Positions 1 to 8,194 of a stretch of DNA of 64,000 nt are shown here, piece by piece. The notes under the pieces are model-generated. The model did no database searches, was not told the DNA's origin, and was given only the letters and a program-made list of their open reading frames with translations. This DNA is from Candidatus Methylobacter oryzae (GTDB taxonomy: Bacteria; Pseudomonadota; Gammaproteobacteria; Methylococcales; Methylomonadaceae). The position numbers and the translations under genes are program-made. Location of the stretch: positions 62,001 to 126,000 of the forward strand of contig NZ_RYFG02000119.1 of NCBI RefSeq assembly GCF_003994235.2. The letters run 5' to 3'. Position 1 is the first letter of the stretch. Every line of letters begins with the position of its first letter.

Positions 1-841
1 AAGAGGAATCTATTATTTTTGATTTTGTGTCAACGCCAATGTAACTAGTTTCTGAAGTATAGAGTGAGGTATTCCCGCTTTTAAAGCCTGGTGGTCGTCC
101 TAAAGGGGCATGTTGTAGCGCATGAAGAACAAAATCAGTAGCATTTTGTGCGGCCTGTTGTTGTCGCTCCTTTTTGTCTTGGTGCTTGTTTCCGTCAGCC
201 CAGTCGCAAATAGCCTTAACTAATATCCAATCGACTTTTTCATCTTGACAAGTTGTATAGAGCCCTGCGCCTTCCATTTCTCCACCAATGGCTTCAGACG
301 CTAGCTTTATTAACGATTTTCGGTAGTTAAAGTTATCTACCAATTTTTCACCACTTAATATCAAACCAAACTCAACCTTAGCGCCATCCCAATCCAAATG
401 TGCGCTTTGTAAGTAATTTACTAATCTACTTGAAGCATGAGGTTTGTCGCCACGTGGTACGATTTTGCCATTTTTACCAACTCTCTGAGTTTCATAAAGC
501 ATCAATTGCTTGGAGACCAAAATATCGCCGATTGACTGATCCTGCTCATTAATGCCAAAAGCGATACCCACCATGATGACAGCATGGGGATTTAACGCCG
601 TGATTCCTTTTTGTACGGCTTGCTGCGCCGCTCCCAATCCCACAGCTCCCATTTCCGATAGAGCCATGAGGATCTTAGAACTATGAATTTCACCCAGATC
701 TCGATAAACTCGATCATCTATAGTGATTGCTTTTGCTTTATTGCCAGTTGCTTGTTCGAAAGCTTTAAGTACCGCTAAACTTTCAACTCGAGTGACAGTA
801 ATAATCAAAACATCAGCATTAACGATTTGTGAATTAGGCAT
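1..841 (-). CDS. Nucleoside-phosphorylase-fold (MTAN/PNP-like) protein, 3' end outside the window
   Basis: The reading frame opens at an ATG at 839-841 and runs without a stop off the left edge, so the C-terminus is missing (about 280 residues visible). The translation has the layout of the PNP/UDP family: an N-terminal beta strand (ADVLIITVTRVE), a central glycine-rich stretch (MVGIAFGINE), the family's EMEG-type signature (GGEMEGAGLY) and a later VKAICDWADGNKHQDK block. The last block resembles phosphorylase domains found at the N-terminus of NLR/STAND-type and other effector proteins more than housekeeping Pfs. The tail after residue 255 does not resemble the end of a compact Pfs enzyme. 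The family cleaves glycosidic bonds of nucleosides. The specific substrate and any fused domain cannot be known from this fragment. The neighbourhood of toxin-antitoxin genes and an IS fits an accessory or defence region. Confidence 0.7.
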   Translation of the reverse strand, partial: MPNSQIVNADVLIITVTRVESLAVLKAFEQATGNKAKAITIDDRVYRDLGEIHSSKILMALSEMGAVGLGAAQQAVQKGITALNPHAVIMVGIAFGINEQDQSIGDILVSKQLMLYETQRVGKNGKIVPRGDKPHASSRLVNYLQSAHLDWDGAKVEFGLILSGEKLVDNFNYRKSLIKLASEAIGGEMEGAGLYTTCQDEKVDWILVKAICDWADGNKHQDKKERQQQAAQNATDFVLHALQHAPLGRPPGFKSGNTSLYTSETSYIGVDTKSKIIDSS

Positions 842-974
842 AACGCTATTCCTTTACTTATAAATTTTAAAATTCCATGAACAAAACAATTTCGCGACTC
901 CTTTCATCATTAGCTTTCTCATTCCCTCTTACATCGTTTCACCTTTGCTTTGTATTTACCAAAATTTTAAAAAC

Positions 975-1454
975 TTAACCAAAAACCACATCAGCTCGTT
1001 TGATGAACTCAATAAAGCTGATGCAAGGAACCGAAACCTCCGCCATACCGCACACAGCAGGAATCTTGTAGTTAGGGAGTTCCTTGGGAAGAGCAGTTTG
1101 TTTCCGCTCGTCTGAAACCAATTCAGCATTATGCTGCCGCGCCGTAGCAATAATAAGTAAATCGTTTTCGCCAACACCGGATCTATATTGGTCACCCACA
1201 ATGCCAAGTAAATGCTTGATGCGGAGGGCATCTTGTAATATCGCATTACTGATTTCAATCAGTTTCAGATCGTTGTTTTTGAGCCATTTACCACAATCCG
1301 GGGCTTTATGCGCCACTTCCTCAAACGCCACGCGCGGCATTACCAGCAGCCTTTCTTCAGCCTGAGTCGCCATCCATTCCCACAAGCCAGGAAACTGGCG
1401 TATGGGATAGTTATCCCATGCGTAAATCATGGATGATGCGTCAAAAACCTGCAA
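975..1454 (-). CDS. DUF4411 PIN-like putative toxin
   Basis: A 159-residue protein. It opens with the PIN-type strand and acidic residue (MQVFDASSMIYAWD) and has further acidic positions at VAFEEV and GVGENDLLIIATA, the usual Mg-binding cluster of PIN-fold RNases. Length and the DASSMIYAWDNYP opening fit DUF4411. Its start overlaps the last 14 bases of the upstream XRE-ImmA gene on the same strand, so the two are probably translationally coupled. Such pairs of an XRE/ImmA gene followed by a small PIN-type gene recur in genomes and are regarded as type II-like toxin-antitoxin modules. RNase activity is inferred from the fold, and the role of the partner as antitoxin is inferred from context. 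Confidence 0.75.
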   Translation of the reverse strand: MQVFDASSMIYAWDNYPIRQFPGLWEWMATQAEERLLVMPRVAFEEVAHKAPDCGKWLKNNDLKLIEISNAILQDALRIKHLLGIVGDQYRSGVGENDLLIIATARQHNAELVSDERKQTALPKELPNYKIPAVCGMAEVSVPCISFIEFIKRADVVFG

Positions 1455-2589
1455 TATGACGCTCCAGTTGGTGTAAGTCGTTAATTTTCAGATTATCGAG
1501 ATAACTGCTCGCCTTGGCGAGTGTGATATATCGGGCATCCAACGCATCCAGAACCGTTCGTACAAATGTGTCGCCAAAAATATGTTTGGGTTCTCGATGC
1601 CGGTACTGACGGTTTCCGCCATCTTTTTGCTGGATTGGCATCCGCTTCTTCCATTGCCGGTAAGCTGTATATCGATCTTGAGGCAGCCGGCCGGCATCCA
1701 AGAGCCTGCGCAAAATGACCTCACCGCTGACGCCCCATGTCTTGCGCGGCCGTTCAAGCCATTCATCGTATTGCGATACCTCGTCAGGCCGTTCTTCATC
1801 ACGAATATTCGTCAAAAAAGTATCCGGCACCAATAAATGACCTGCAAAAGCATTGGCTGCTTGTTCTTTGCCTTGATGGGAATGCAAGTCCTGTTCATCG
1901 TCAATCGAACTGGTTTTATGCAGCAGTAAGTGTCCCAACTCGTGCATGAGCGTGAACGACTGCTGTGGTTCCCAATCCTGCTTCTTGATAACAATAACCG
2001 GGCAAGTTGGATAGAAAAGCGAGAAACCAAGAATAGGATTTTCCTTAGCAATCTGCCATTTCCCGCTGTGACCGTTACTGCGAAACACGAGTATGCCCCG
2101 TGCTTCCACAGCCTCGCGGTAGCTATCGAAAGTATTCCGGTCGTTTAATCCAAGCCATTCGCGAGCAATACGCGCGGCTTCCTGCTGATTTTTTCCATGT
2201 AATTTGGGCGGATTAAACTCTGTTTTATCTGTGTTGCTTAAGTTTTCGCACAGGTTCAAATACACTTCTCTTTGCTTTTCGACTCGTTCGATTAGGGCTT
2301 TGAGTTTGGCGGACAATTCCGGTTTTTGATTGGCAAGAGTACGGAACTGCGCCGTATGAACCTGCGTTTCATTAACCGGCCCAGGCTCTAAAAAAAACAG
2401 CACTCCACGGCCAAAATACTCCGCAATTTTTCGCAACTGGTTGAACGTTATCCCATCTTCGCCAGCCATGACTCGTTCGATACTGGCCCTAGCAATATTA
2501 AGCTCGGACGCAAGATCGCCCGGCGTTATGCCATGATCGGCGCAACACCATGCAATGCGTTCCGGATTAATAGATTGGATGCGTTCCAT
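1441..2589 (-). CDS. XRE-family regulator with ImmA/IrrE metallopeptidase domain
   Basis: A 382-residue two-domain protein. Residues ~10-65 form an XRE helix-turn-helix (ITPGDLASELNIARASIERVMAGEDGITFNQLRKIAEYF). Residues ~165-260 form an ImmA/IrrE zinc peptidase domain with an HELGH (HExxH) motif in LMHELGHLLLHK. Family members bind their own promoter and cleave a partner repressor or act as antitoxin. The gene overlaps the downstream DUF4411 PIN gene by 14 bases, which marks it as the upstream partner of a toxin-antitoxin-like pair. An insertion sequence lies about 140 bp upstream of its start, so its promoter region is short and may have been affected. Family assignment is firm; biological role is inferred. 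Confidence 0.85.
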   Translation of the reverse strand: MERIQSINPERIAWCCADHGITPGDLASELNIARASIERVMAGEDGITFNQLRKIAEYFGRGVLFFLEPGPVNETQVHTAQFRTLANQKPELSAKLKALIERVEKQREVYLNLCENLSNTDKTEFNPPKLHGKNQQEAARIAREWLGLNDRNTFDSYREAVEARGILVFRSNGHSGKWQIAKENPILGFSLFYPTCPVIVIKKQDWEPQQSFTLMHELGHLLLHKTSSIDDEQDLHSHQGKEQAANAFAGHLLVPDTFLTNIRDEERPDEVSQYDEWLERPRKTWGVSGEVILRRLLDAGRLPQDRYTAYRQWKKRMPIQQKDGGNRQYRHREPKHIFGDTFVRTVLDALDARYITLAKASSYLDNLKINDLHQLERHIAGF

Positions 2590-2727
2590 ATTTAAGATTT
2601 GTTGAGAGAATTACCTTAGACCATCGCATAACGATTTTTGCTACAACATATCAGAAAAGACAGAGTGCAGAAACGATTTTCCAGTTGTGATGAAGCTCAG
2701 CAGTTACCTACCATTAGAAATAAGTAG

Positions 2728-2750
2728 CTTAGATAGTGCCGTCACAAGAT
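2728..2750. repeat. Left terminal inverted repeat of the IS
   Basis: CTTAGATAGTGCCGTCACAA is the outer part of this arm. It pairs with 3551-3573 (reverse complement) with three mismatches over 23 bases. Confidence 0.8.
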
Positions 2751-2795
2751 TGTGAGATACTTATCTTTTCTCAACTCTGCGAAAGGATAAGAATA

Positions 2796-3559
2796 ATGAC
2801 TTCAGCTCATCGGCGACACGATATATCGGATCGAGTTTGGCAATTATTGGAACCGCACTTACCGGGACGGGCAGGCGCCTGGGGCGGCAAGGCGCATGAT
2901 AACCGCTTGTTTATCAATGCCGTGTTCTGGATTTTACGGACGGGAGCGCCGTGGCGCGACTTGCCGCCTGACTACGGCGATTGGAAAAACACCCATCGCC
3001 GGTTTTGCCGTTGGCGTGATAAAGGCACTTGGGAAGCCCTGTTGGAACAACGGGTGATCGAACCGGACTATGAATGGCTGATGATCGATGCCAGCCACAT
3101 TAAAGTGCATCCGCACGCCGCAGGCGCTCAAGGCGGTAACCAGAACATGGGAGTCACAAAAGGGGGCTCAACAGTAAGATACATTTGGCCGTGGATGCGC
3201 ATGGTATGCCGGTCAGAATCCTTATTACGGCAGGTACCGTTGCGGATTGTACGCAAGCTGCAACCTTGATTGAGGGACTGGATGCTCAATATCTACTGGC
3301 GGACAAAGTTTATGACACCGATGCCATCGTGGCCCAAGCCGAAGCTAAGCAGATGATGGTTGTCATCCCGCCGAAGAGGAATCGCACTCAACCTCGCGCG
3401 TATGATCGCGATCTTTATCGGCATCGACATTGAGTCGAAAACGCGTTTTTGCACCTCAAGCGGTGGCGGGGTATCGCAACCCGCTACGCCAAAAATACCG
3501 CTTCATTCCTGGCGGCCGTGCAAATCCGCTGTATCGCTCTTTGGGGCGCTATCTTATGA
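2796..3559 (+). pseudogene. IS5-family transposase, two-frame gene inactivated by a nonsense codon
   Basis: The first frame starts at ATG 2796 after an AAAGGA-like ribosome site and encodes the N-terminal part (ISDRVWQLLEPHLPGRAG, then LMIDASHIKVH with the first catalytic Asp). At 3158-3166 (AAAAGGGGG) a -1 shift continues the protein into KIHLAVDAHGMPV and LLADKVYDTD with the second Asp. This matches the programmed frameshift typical of the IS427 group. The second frame then meets TGA at 3431-3433, but the frame continues beyond it with VENAFLHLKRWRG, which carries the catalytic Glu, up to a TGA at 3557-3559. The stop therefore separates the second Asp from the catalytic Glu. An Arg codon CGA changed to TGA is the simplest explanation. 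This is a pseudogene unless the stop is read through. Confidence 0.85.
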
Positions 3560-3573
3560 CGACACGATCTAAG
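3551..3573. repeat. Right terminal inverted repeat of the IS
   Basis: This is the reverse-complement partner of 2728-2750 and overlaps the end of the transposase frame. After it, 3574-3896 holds no gene. It is AT-rich, presumably contains the promoter of the gsp operon, and showed no further recognisable structure. Confidence 0.8.
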
Positions 3574-3896
3574 ATTAAGCTTTAGCGGGGCAATTTATTC
3601 AGTAAAATATCCGCCAGTAAGACACTCTGAATTTAAGAATGCCTTAATCCCCAATCTGTAACCTGCGCAAATTCAATAAATAAGCATCTGATGATGAATC
3701 AAAAACAGGGCTGTTGGTTCACAGCAAGCCAGTCCAATCTAAAAAGCAGAAAACCTTAATTCCAATAAAATGTTAAGATAAATGTTTAGCCTAAAGACAG
3801 GTTCATTTAAGTAAGCGATAACACCTATTGATAGAGCAAGTTGAACACTCTATTCTTAAAATACTCATACACACCTCTACCGGTTTCCCCTGGCTA

Positions 3897-5579
3897 ATGG
3901 CATATGAATCATTGCTAACTGTTTTGCAAGATAAACAGAAACTTTCCGTTACAGAACTAAAAAAAGTTGAGCGCGTGCAAAAAACTTCGGTATCGGAATC
4001 CGTGCCGCAATTGTTGGTCAAGCTCGGTTTATGTTCGGAACTGGATGTCGCCGATGCTTTTGTCGAGTCGGGCCGCTTTGAAAAAGTGGCTCCGGACCAA
4101 TATCCGCTGGAAATGCAGCTGCCCGAAACGGTGCCGTTGCGTTTTCTAAAAAACTATCACGTTATCGGCTTAAATAACGGCAATGAAATTACCGTCGCGC
4201 TAATGGACCCGGAAGACCGATTTGTGATCGATGCGTTAAAACTGGCGACCGGAAAGAACATCGTCGCCAAAGTCGGCCTACTTTCTGAAATCGATGCGGC
4301 ATTGGAAGTGCAATACGGTGAAAGCAGCGCGCAAACCGATAAGTTAATCGACGATTTGAGCGTCGACGATCTGCGCGAAGAAGATCTGGAGCATTTGAAA
4401 GACCTCGCCAGCGAAGCGCCAGTCATTAAAATGGTTAATTTGATCATGCAGCGGGCGATTGAAACCCGTGCCTCGGATATTCACATCGAACCTTTCGAAC
4501 AATCGCTAAAAGTCAGGCTGCGCGTCGACGGCGTATTGAAGGATATTGACGCGCCGTCGGTCAAGTCCACGGCTGCGGTCATTTCCCGCATCAAAATCAT
4601 GGCAAAACTAAACATCGCCGAACGCCGTTTGCCGCAGGACGGCCGCATCAAGGTGCAAATGCTGGGCAAGGAGCTGGACCTTCGGGTTTCGACGATTCCG
4701 ACGATGTACGGCGAAAGCGTGGTGATCCGTTTGCTGGACAAGGAAAATACCGTGCTGGATTTTGCCGCGTTGGGCTTTGCCGGCAGGCATTTACAGCAGT
4801 TTATCGAGGTGCTGTCGCAGCCGCACGGCATTATCCTGATTACCGGCCCGACCGGAAGCGGTAAATCCACGACGATGTATGCCGCGCTAAAACAACTGAA
4901 TACCTCCGAGCGCAAAATCATCACCGTTGAAGATCCGGTGGAATACCAGATGGAAGGCGTCAACCAAATCCAGGCCAAGCCGCAAATCGGCCTGACGTTC
5001 GCGTCGGCCTTGCGCTCTATCGTGCGGCAAGATCCCGATGTGATCATGATAGGCGAGATGCGCGACCTGGAAACCGCAAGAATCGCCGTACAGTCGGCGT
5101 TAACCGGTCACTTGGTGTTGTCGACGCTGCATACTAACGACGCGGCCGGCGGTGTAACCCGCTTGCTGGATATGGGCCTTGAAGAATATCTGCTGACCTC
5201 GACCGTCAACGGCATATTGGCGCAACGCCTGGTCAGGAAACTGTGTCCCGACTGCAAGCAGCGCTATACGCCATCGCCGGATATTATCGAAGGCATGAGA
5301 TTGAAGCAGCTGGCCCAGACAGACGATATTGCTCTATACAAACCGGCCGGCTGCCCGTCTTGCGGGGGCTTGGGTTATCGCGGACGCTTGGCGATCATTG
5401 AATTTTTGCAGATGACCGACCCGCTACGTAAATTGATCATGGCGCATGAAGAAGCCGGAGCGATTCAACGGCTCGCTATCGAAGAAGGCATGACAACGAT
5501 GTACGAAAACGGTTTGCTCAAAGCCCTGCAAGGCATTACCACGATAGAAGAAGTGCTGCGGGTTACGTCGGAAACATAA
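3897..5579 (+). CDS. gspE: Type II secretion system assembly ATPase GspE
   Basis: A cytoplasmic hexameric ATPase that powers pseudopilus assembly. An N-terminal GspE/PilB domain precedes the ATPase core. Walker A (GPTGSGKST) falls near residue 317, the Asp box region includes DPVEYQMEGVNQIQ, and Walker B is IGEMRD near residue 381. A tetracysteine zinc element (CPDC near 449, CPSC near 485) is typical of GspE. The ATG at 3897 gives 560 residues and the usual N-terminus. A TTG at 3828 would add 23 residues with no clear ribosome site. The next gene starts directly at the stop codon, and the gene heads an eleven-gene secretion operon. Confidence 0.93.
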   Translation: MAYESLLTVLQDKQKLSVTELKKVERVQKTSVSESVPQLLVKLGLCSELDVADAFVESGRFEKVAPDQYPLEMQLPETVPLRFLKNYHVIGLNNGNEITVALMDPEDRFVIDALKLATGKNIVAKVGLLSEIDAALEVQYGESSAQTDKLIDDLSVDDLREEDLEHLKDLASEAPVIKMVNLIMQRAIETRASDIHIEPFEQSLKVRLRVDGVLKDIDAPSVKSTAAVISRIKIMAKLNIAERRLPQDGRIKVQMLGKELDLRVSTIPTMYGESVVIRLLDKENTVLDFAALGFAGRHLQQFIEVLSQPHGIILITGPTGSGKSTTMYAALKQLNTSERKIITVEDPVEYQMEGVNQIQAKPQIGLTFASALRSIVRQDPDVIMIGEMRDLETARIAVQSALTGHLVLSTLHTNDAAGGVTRLLDMGLEEYLLTSTVNGILAQRLVRKLCPDCKQRYTPSPDIIEGMRLKQLAQTDDIALYKPAGCPSCGGLGYRGRLAIIEFLQMTDPLRKLIMAHEEAGAIQRLAIEEGMTTMYENGLLKALQGITTIEEVLRVTSET

Positions 5580-6793
5580 TGTTATTTGCTTACAAAGTAG
5601 TTAATAGTCTCGGCGAGACCGAAGAAGGCGTCAGGGACGCAATTGACGAGCAACACCTGATTGCGGCTTTGCAAACCGAAGGCTATATCCCTATCCGTGT
5701 GGTACCGGCCGGAACGAAGCCGTTTTGGAGCCTAAGCCTCGGCGCCAAACAGTCCAAGCTGTCGCAAAAAGATATTGCGATGTTTACCGGCGAATTGGCG
5801 ACGTTGCTGGAATCCGGCTTGCCGCTGGATAAGTCCTTGTTGATATTGATCGATTTGGCTGAAGAAAACGAACGGGTAACCAAGTTGATCGGCCGGGTGC
5901 TGGAAAAAGTCAAAGGCGGCTCCACGCTGGCCGATGCACTGGAAAAGCAGTCCGGCATTTTCAGCAAGTTTTACCTGAACATGATACGCGCCGGCGAGGC
6001 CGGAGGCAGTTTAGGCGAAGTGCTGGCACGCTTGGCCGACTACCTGGAACGCTCACGGGAGTTGAAAGAAACCGTCAGCACCGCATTGATCTATCCGGCT
6101 ATCTTGCTGATCATGTCGTTAGCGTCTTTGTTTGTGATGTTGACCTTTGTCGTACCGCAATTTTCGGAGATGTTCGAAAGCGCGGGCAAAGCCCTGCCGG
6201 TATCGACGCAGATCGTGGTCGGATTGGCCGAATGGCTGCAAAGCTATTGGTGGGTTTTGATTTTGGGCGTTGTGCTAATCACCAGTTATATGAACCTCCA
6301 AATGGCCGATCCGGTCAAAAAGAAGGTTTGGGACGGCCGTTTTTTAAAGCTGCCGCTGGCCGGATCGATTATTTTGAATAAAGAAACCGCCAACATCAGC
6401 CGTACGCTCGGCACCTTATTAGGCAACGGCGTCTCGATATTGTCGGCGCTGGTCATTGTCCGGGAAACGGTCGACAACCTGGTGCTGGCCGCGGCCATTC
6501 AAGATACCGAAGACCAGTTAAAGCAAGGCAAGAATATGTCCGACGCGTTGCTGGAAAAAGGCATATTCCCGAAAATGGCGATGCAAATGATAAAAATGGG
6601 CGAAGAAACAGGACGCCTTGAAGAAATGCTGCTGCGCGTCGCGACAATCTATGATAAACAGCTTAGGGTCGCGATTCAGCGCCTGCTGGCGTTGTTGGAG
6701 CCGGCTTTGATCATTTCATTGGGCTTGATGATTGCGGGCATCATCGTATCGATTTTGCTGGCTATCCTGAGCGTTAACGATTTAGCTTTTTAA
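5579..6793 (+). CDS. gspF: Type II secretion inner-membrane platform protein GspF
   Basis: A 404-residue polytopic protein with the two repeated T2SSF cytoplasmic domains and three membrane segments (near residues 170-193, 221-240 and 375-398). It forms the inner-membrane platform that works with GspE. The start ATG shares a base with the gspE stop codon, so the two are translationally coupled. Length and the KDIAMFTGELATLLESGLPLDKSL opening block are typical of the family. Confidence 0.93.
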   Translation: MLFAYKVVNSLGETEEGVRDAIDEQHLIAALQTEGYIPIRVVPAGTKPFWSLSLGAKQSKLSQKDIAMFTGELATLLESGLPLDKSLLILIDLAEENERVTKLIGRVLEKVKGGSTLADALEKQSGIFSKFYLNMIRAGEAGGSLGEVLARLADYLERSRELKETVSTALIYPAILLIMSLASLFVMLTFVVPQFSEMFESAGKALPVSTQIVVGLAEWLQSYWWVLILGVVLITSYMNLQMADPVKKKVWDGRFLKLPLAGSIILNKETANISRTLGTLLGNGVSILSALVIVRETVDNLVLAAAIQDTEDQLKQGKNMSDALLEKGIFPKMAMQMIKMGEETGRLEEMLLRVATIYDKQLRVAIQRLLALLEPALIISLGLMIAGIIVSILLAILSVNDLAF

Positions 6794-6811
6794 ACGGAGA
6801 AATAAAATTTT

Positions 6812-7255
6812 ATGAAACAAACACTAAGATTCAAGGCGCAAGGCGAAAGGCAAAAGGGCTTTACTTTGCTTGAGTTGCTGGTCGTATTGGGCATCATTGC
6901 GATGCTGGCAGGGATAGTCGGGCCGCAGGTCATGAAGCATATGGGCGAATCCAAAACCAAAGCCGCCAAGGTGCAGATTGAAGACCTGTCCGCCGCGCTG
7001 GATATGTACAAACTGGATTTGGGCACGTATCCAACTACCGAGCAAGGCTTGAAGTCACTGATTGAATCGCCGGACGGCGCCAAACGCTGGAACGGCCCTT
7101 ATCTGCGTAAAACCAAAATGCCGTTGGATCCTTGGCAGCAGGAATATCACTATGTTGCTCCCGGCGAGCACGGCAAATTCGACTTGTACACCTTGGGCGC
7201 GGACCTGAAGGAAGGCGGCGAGGGCGAAGACCAGGATATTGTTAGTTGGGAATGA
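6812..7255 (+). CDS. gspG: Major pseudopilin GspG
   Basis: A 147-residue class III prepilin. The prepilin peptidase site is G16|FTLLELLVVLG with Glu at +5, followed by a hydrophobic helix and the GspG-type C-terminal domain (GTYPTTEQGLKSLI, WNGPYLRK, PLDPWQQEYHYV). It polymerises into the pseudopilus. The 16-residue leader is longer than the usual 5-10 and is partly encoded by four tandem heptamers (CAAGGCG type) at 6832-6859. Ribosome site ACGGAG lies 13 bases before the ATG. The gene ends in an ATGA overlap with gspH. Confidence 0.93.
   Translation: MKQTLRFKAQGERQKGFTLLELLVVLGIIAMLAGIVGPQVMKHMGESKTKAAKVQIEDLSAALDMYKLDLGTYPTTEQGLKSLIESPDGAKRWNGPYLRKTKMPLDPWQQEYHYVAPGEHGKFDLYTLGADLKEGGEGEDQDIVSWE
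6832..6859. repeat. Tandem heptamers in the gspG leader
   Basis: There are four consecutive 7-base units (CAAGGCG, CAAGGCG, AAAGGCA, AAAGGGC) between the start codon and the prepilin cleavage site. The same unit type occurs in gspH and gspJ. Confidence 0.75.
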
Positions 7256-7800
7256 TTTTTGAGGGGAAAGGGAAAAGGCGCAAGGTGAAAGGTGCAAGGT
7301 ACAAGGATATTTACACCTTGTACCTTGTACCTTGTACCTTTTACCTTAAACCTTGCCCCTTGCGCCAACGCGGCTTCACGTTATTGGAATTGATCGTCGT
7401 GCTGTTTGTCGTGGTGCTGGGTTTTTCCGCGATTGGCCTTAACCTGTCGTCAGGCAGCGACTCGACAAAAATCAAGGCGGCCGCAAGGGATATTGTGTCG
7501 GCGCTACGCTATGCCAGAGGCCAGGCATTAATGACTCACGAGGAAGCCACGGTGACTATCGATCTCGGCAATAATAGCTACACGGTCAGCGGCCGCGACA
7601 AAATCTATGAAATTCCGGAAGATATCGATATTACCGTGGTCACTGCACAAAACGAATTAACGGGAGAAGGCCAAGCGAATATCCGTTTTTTTGCCGACGG
7701 CTCCTCTACCGGCGGAAGAGTCACGCTGGAGCGGGGACAGACGGCCTGGAAAATCGATATAAACTGGCTGACCGGCCAGCCCGAACTTGAAAATGAATAA
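7252..7800 (+). CDS. gspH: Minor pseudopilin GspH
   Basis: The prepilin site G|FTLLELIVVLF with Glu +5 is followed by a hydrophobic helix and a GspH-like domain (AARDIVSALRYARGQALMT...). The ATG at 7252 overlaps the gspG stop as ATGA. This gives a leader of about 41 residues, far longer than the usual pseudopilin leader. The excess is encoded by tandem heptamers and their inverted copies at 7267-7367, and is rich in Lys/Arg before the cleavage site. The protein belongs to the tip complex of the pseudopilus (family knowledge). A TTG six bases upstream is an alternative start. Confidence 0.88.
   Translation: MIFEGKGKRRKVKGARYKDIYTLYLVPCTFYLKPCPLRQRGFTLLELIVVLFVVVLGFSAIGLNLSSGSDSTKIKAAARDIVSALRYARGQALMTHEEATVTIDLGNNSYTVSGRDKIYEIPEDIDITVVTAQNELTGEGQANIRFFADGSSTGGRVTLERGQTAWKIDINWLTGQPELENE
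7267..7367. repeat. Inverted array of heptamers in the gspH leader
   Basis: About six AAGG-containing heptamers on the top strand (7267-7308) face about eight complementary units (7312-7367; ACCTTGT type). The halves are self-complementary (for example GGTGCAAGGTACAAGG against CCTTGTACCTTGTACC), so the transcript can fold into a long hairpin just inside gspH. Confidence 0.8.
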
Positions 7801-8194
7801 ACAGCACGGCTTTTCATTGCTGGAAATACTGATTGCGTTCTCAATTCTGGCGCTGTCCTTAGGGATTTTATTGAAGATATTTTCCGCCGGCGTTAACACA
7901 GCGAGCGTTGCCGAAGACTATACTGCGGCCGTTCAAATCGCCGAATCCCTGATGGCCCGAACAGCCGTTGAAGCGCCTTTACAGCCGGGCGAAACGGCCG
8001 GAACCGAAAATGACAAATACCATTGGCGCGTGTCCGTTAGCCCGTTCCAGTTCACGGCTGACAAAGTGGATCTGACAACCATCGCGGCAACGCTTTTTAA
8101 GATTAAGGTTGTTGTCAACTGGGACGATAGCGCCGAGAGCGATGGCAGGCAGGTTGAGTTGGTAACATTGAGATTGGCGAACAAAATGTTATGA
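7793..8194 (+). CDS. gspI: Minor pseudopilin GspI
   Basis: A 133-residue prepilin with a normal six-residue leader (MNKQHG|FSLLEILIAFSILAL, Glu +5) and a GspI-type domain (QIAESLMARTAVE). The ATG at 7793 overlaps the end of gspH; a TTG at 7787 is possible but less likely. It nucleates the tip complex with GspJ and GspK. The gene ends in an ATGA overlap with gspJ. Confidence 0.9.
   Translation: MNKQHGFSLLEILIAFSILALSLGILLKIFSAGVNTASVAEDYTAAVQIAESLMARTAVEAPLQPGETAGTENDKYHWRVSVSPFQFTADKVDLTTIAATLFKIKVVVNWDDSAESDGRQVELVTLRLANKML

Larger units (their letters stand above)
2728..3573. mobile_element. IS5-family (IS427-like) insertion sequence, 846 bp
   Basis: The element is bounded by imperfect 23-bp inverted repeats at 2728-2750 and 3551-3573 that match at 20 of 23 positions (both begin CTTAGAT when read inwards). 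Inside is a DDE transposase split in two frames, the usual organisation of the IS427 group. The terminal bases are self-complementary, so the exact ends and any target duplication are ambiguous. The transposase carries a nonsense codon, so the copy is probably immobile unless acted on in trans. Confidence 0.85.

Noticed and set aside
3360-3572. A separate 70-codon frame at the end of the IS
   Set aside because: It is in a different frame from the transposase. The real continuation after the TGA at 3431 is in the same frame as the second transposase part.
7267-7367. The heptamer array as a CRISPR or attachment site
   Set aside because: Units are only seven bases with no spacers, and they lie inside a coding region in both orientations.
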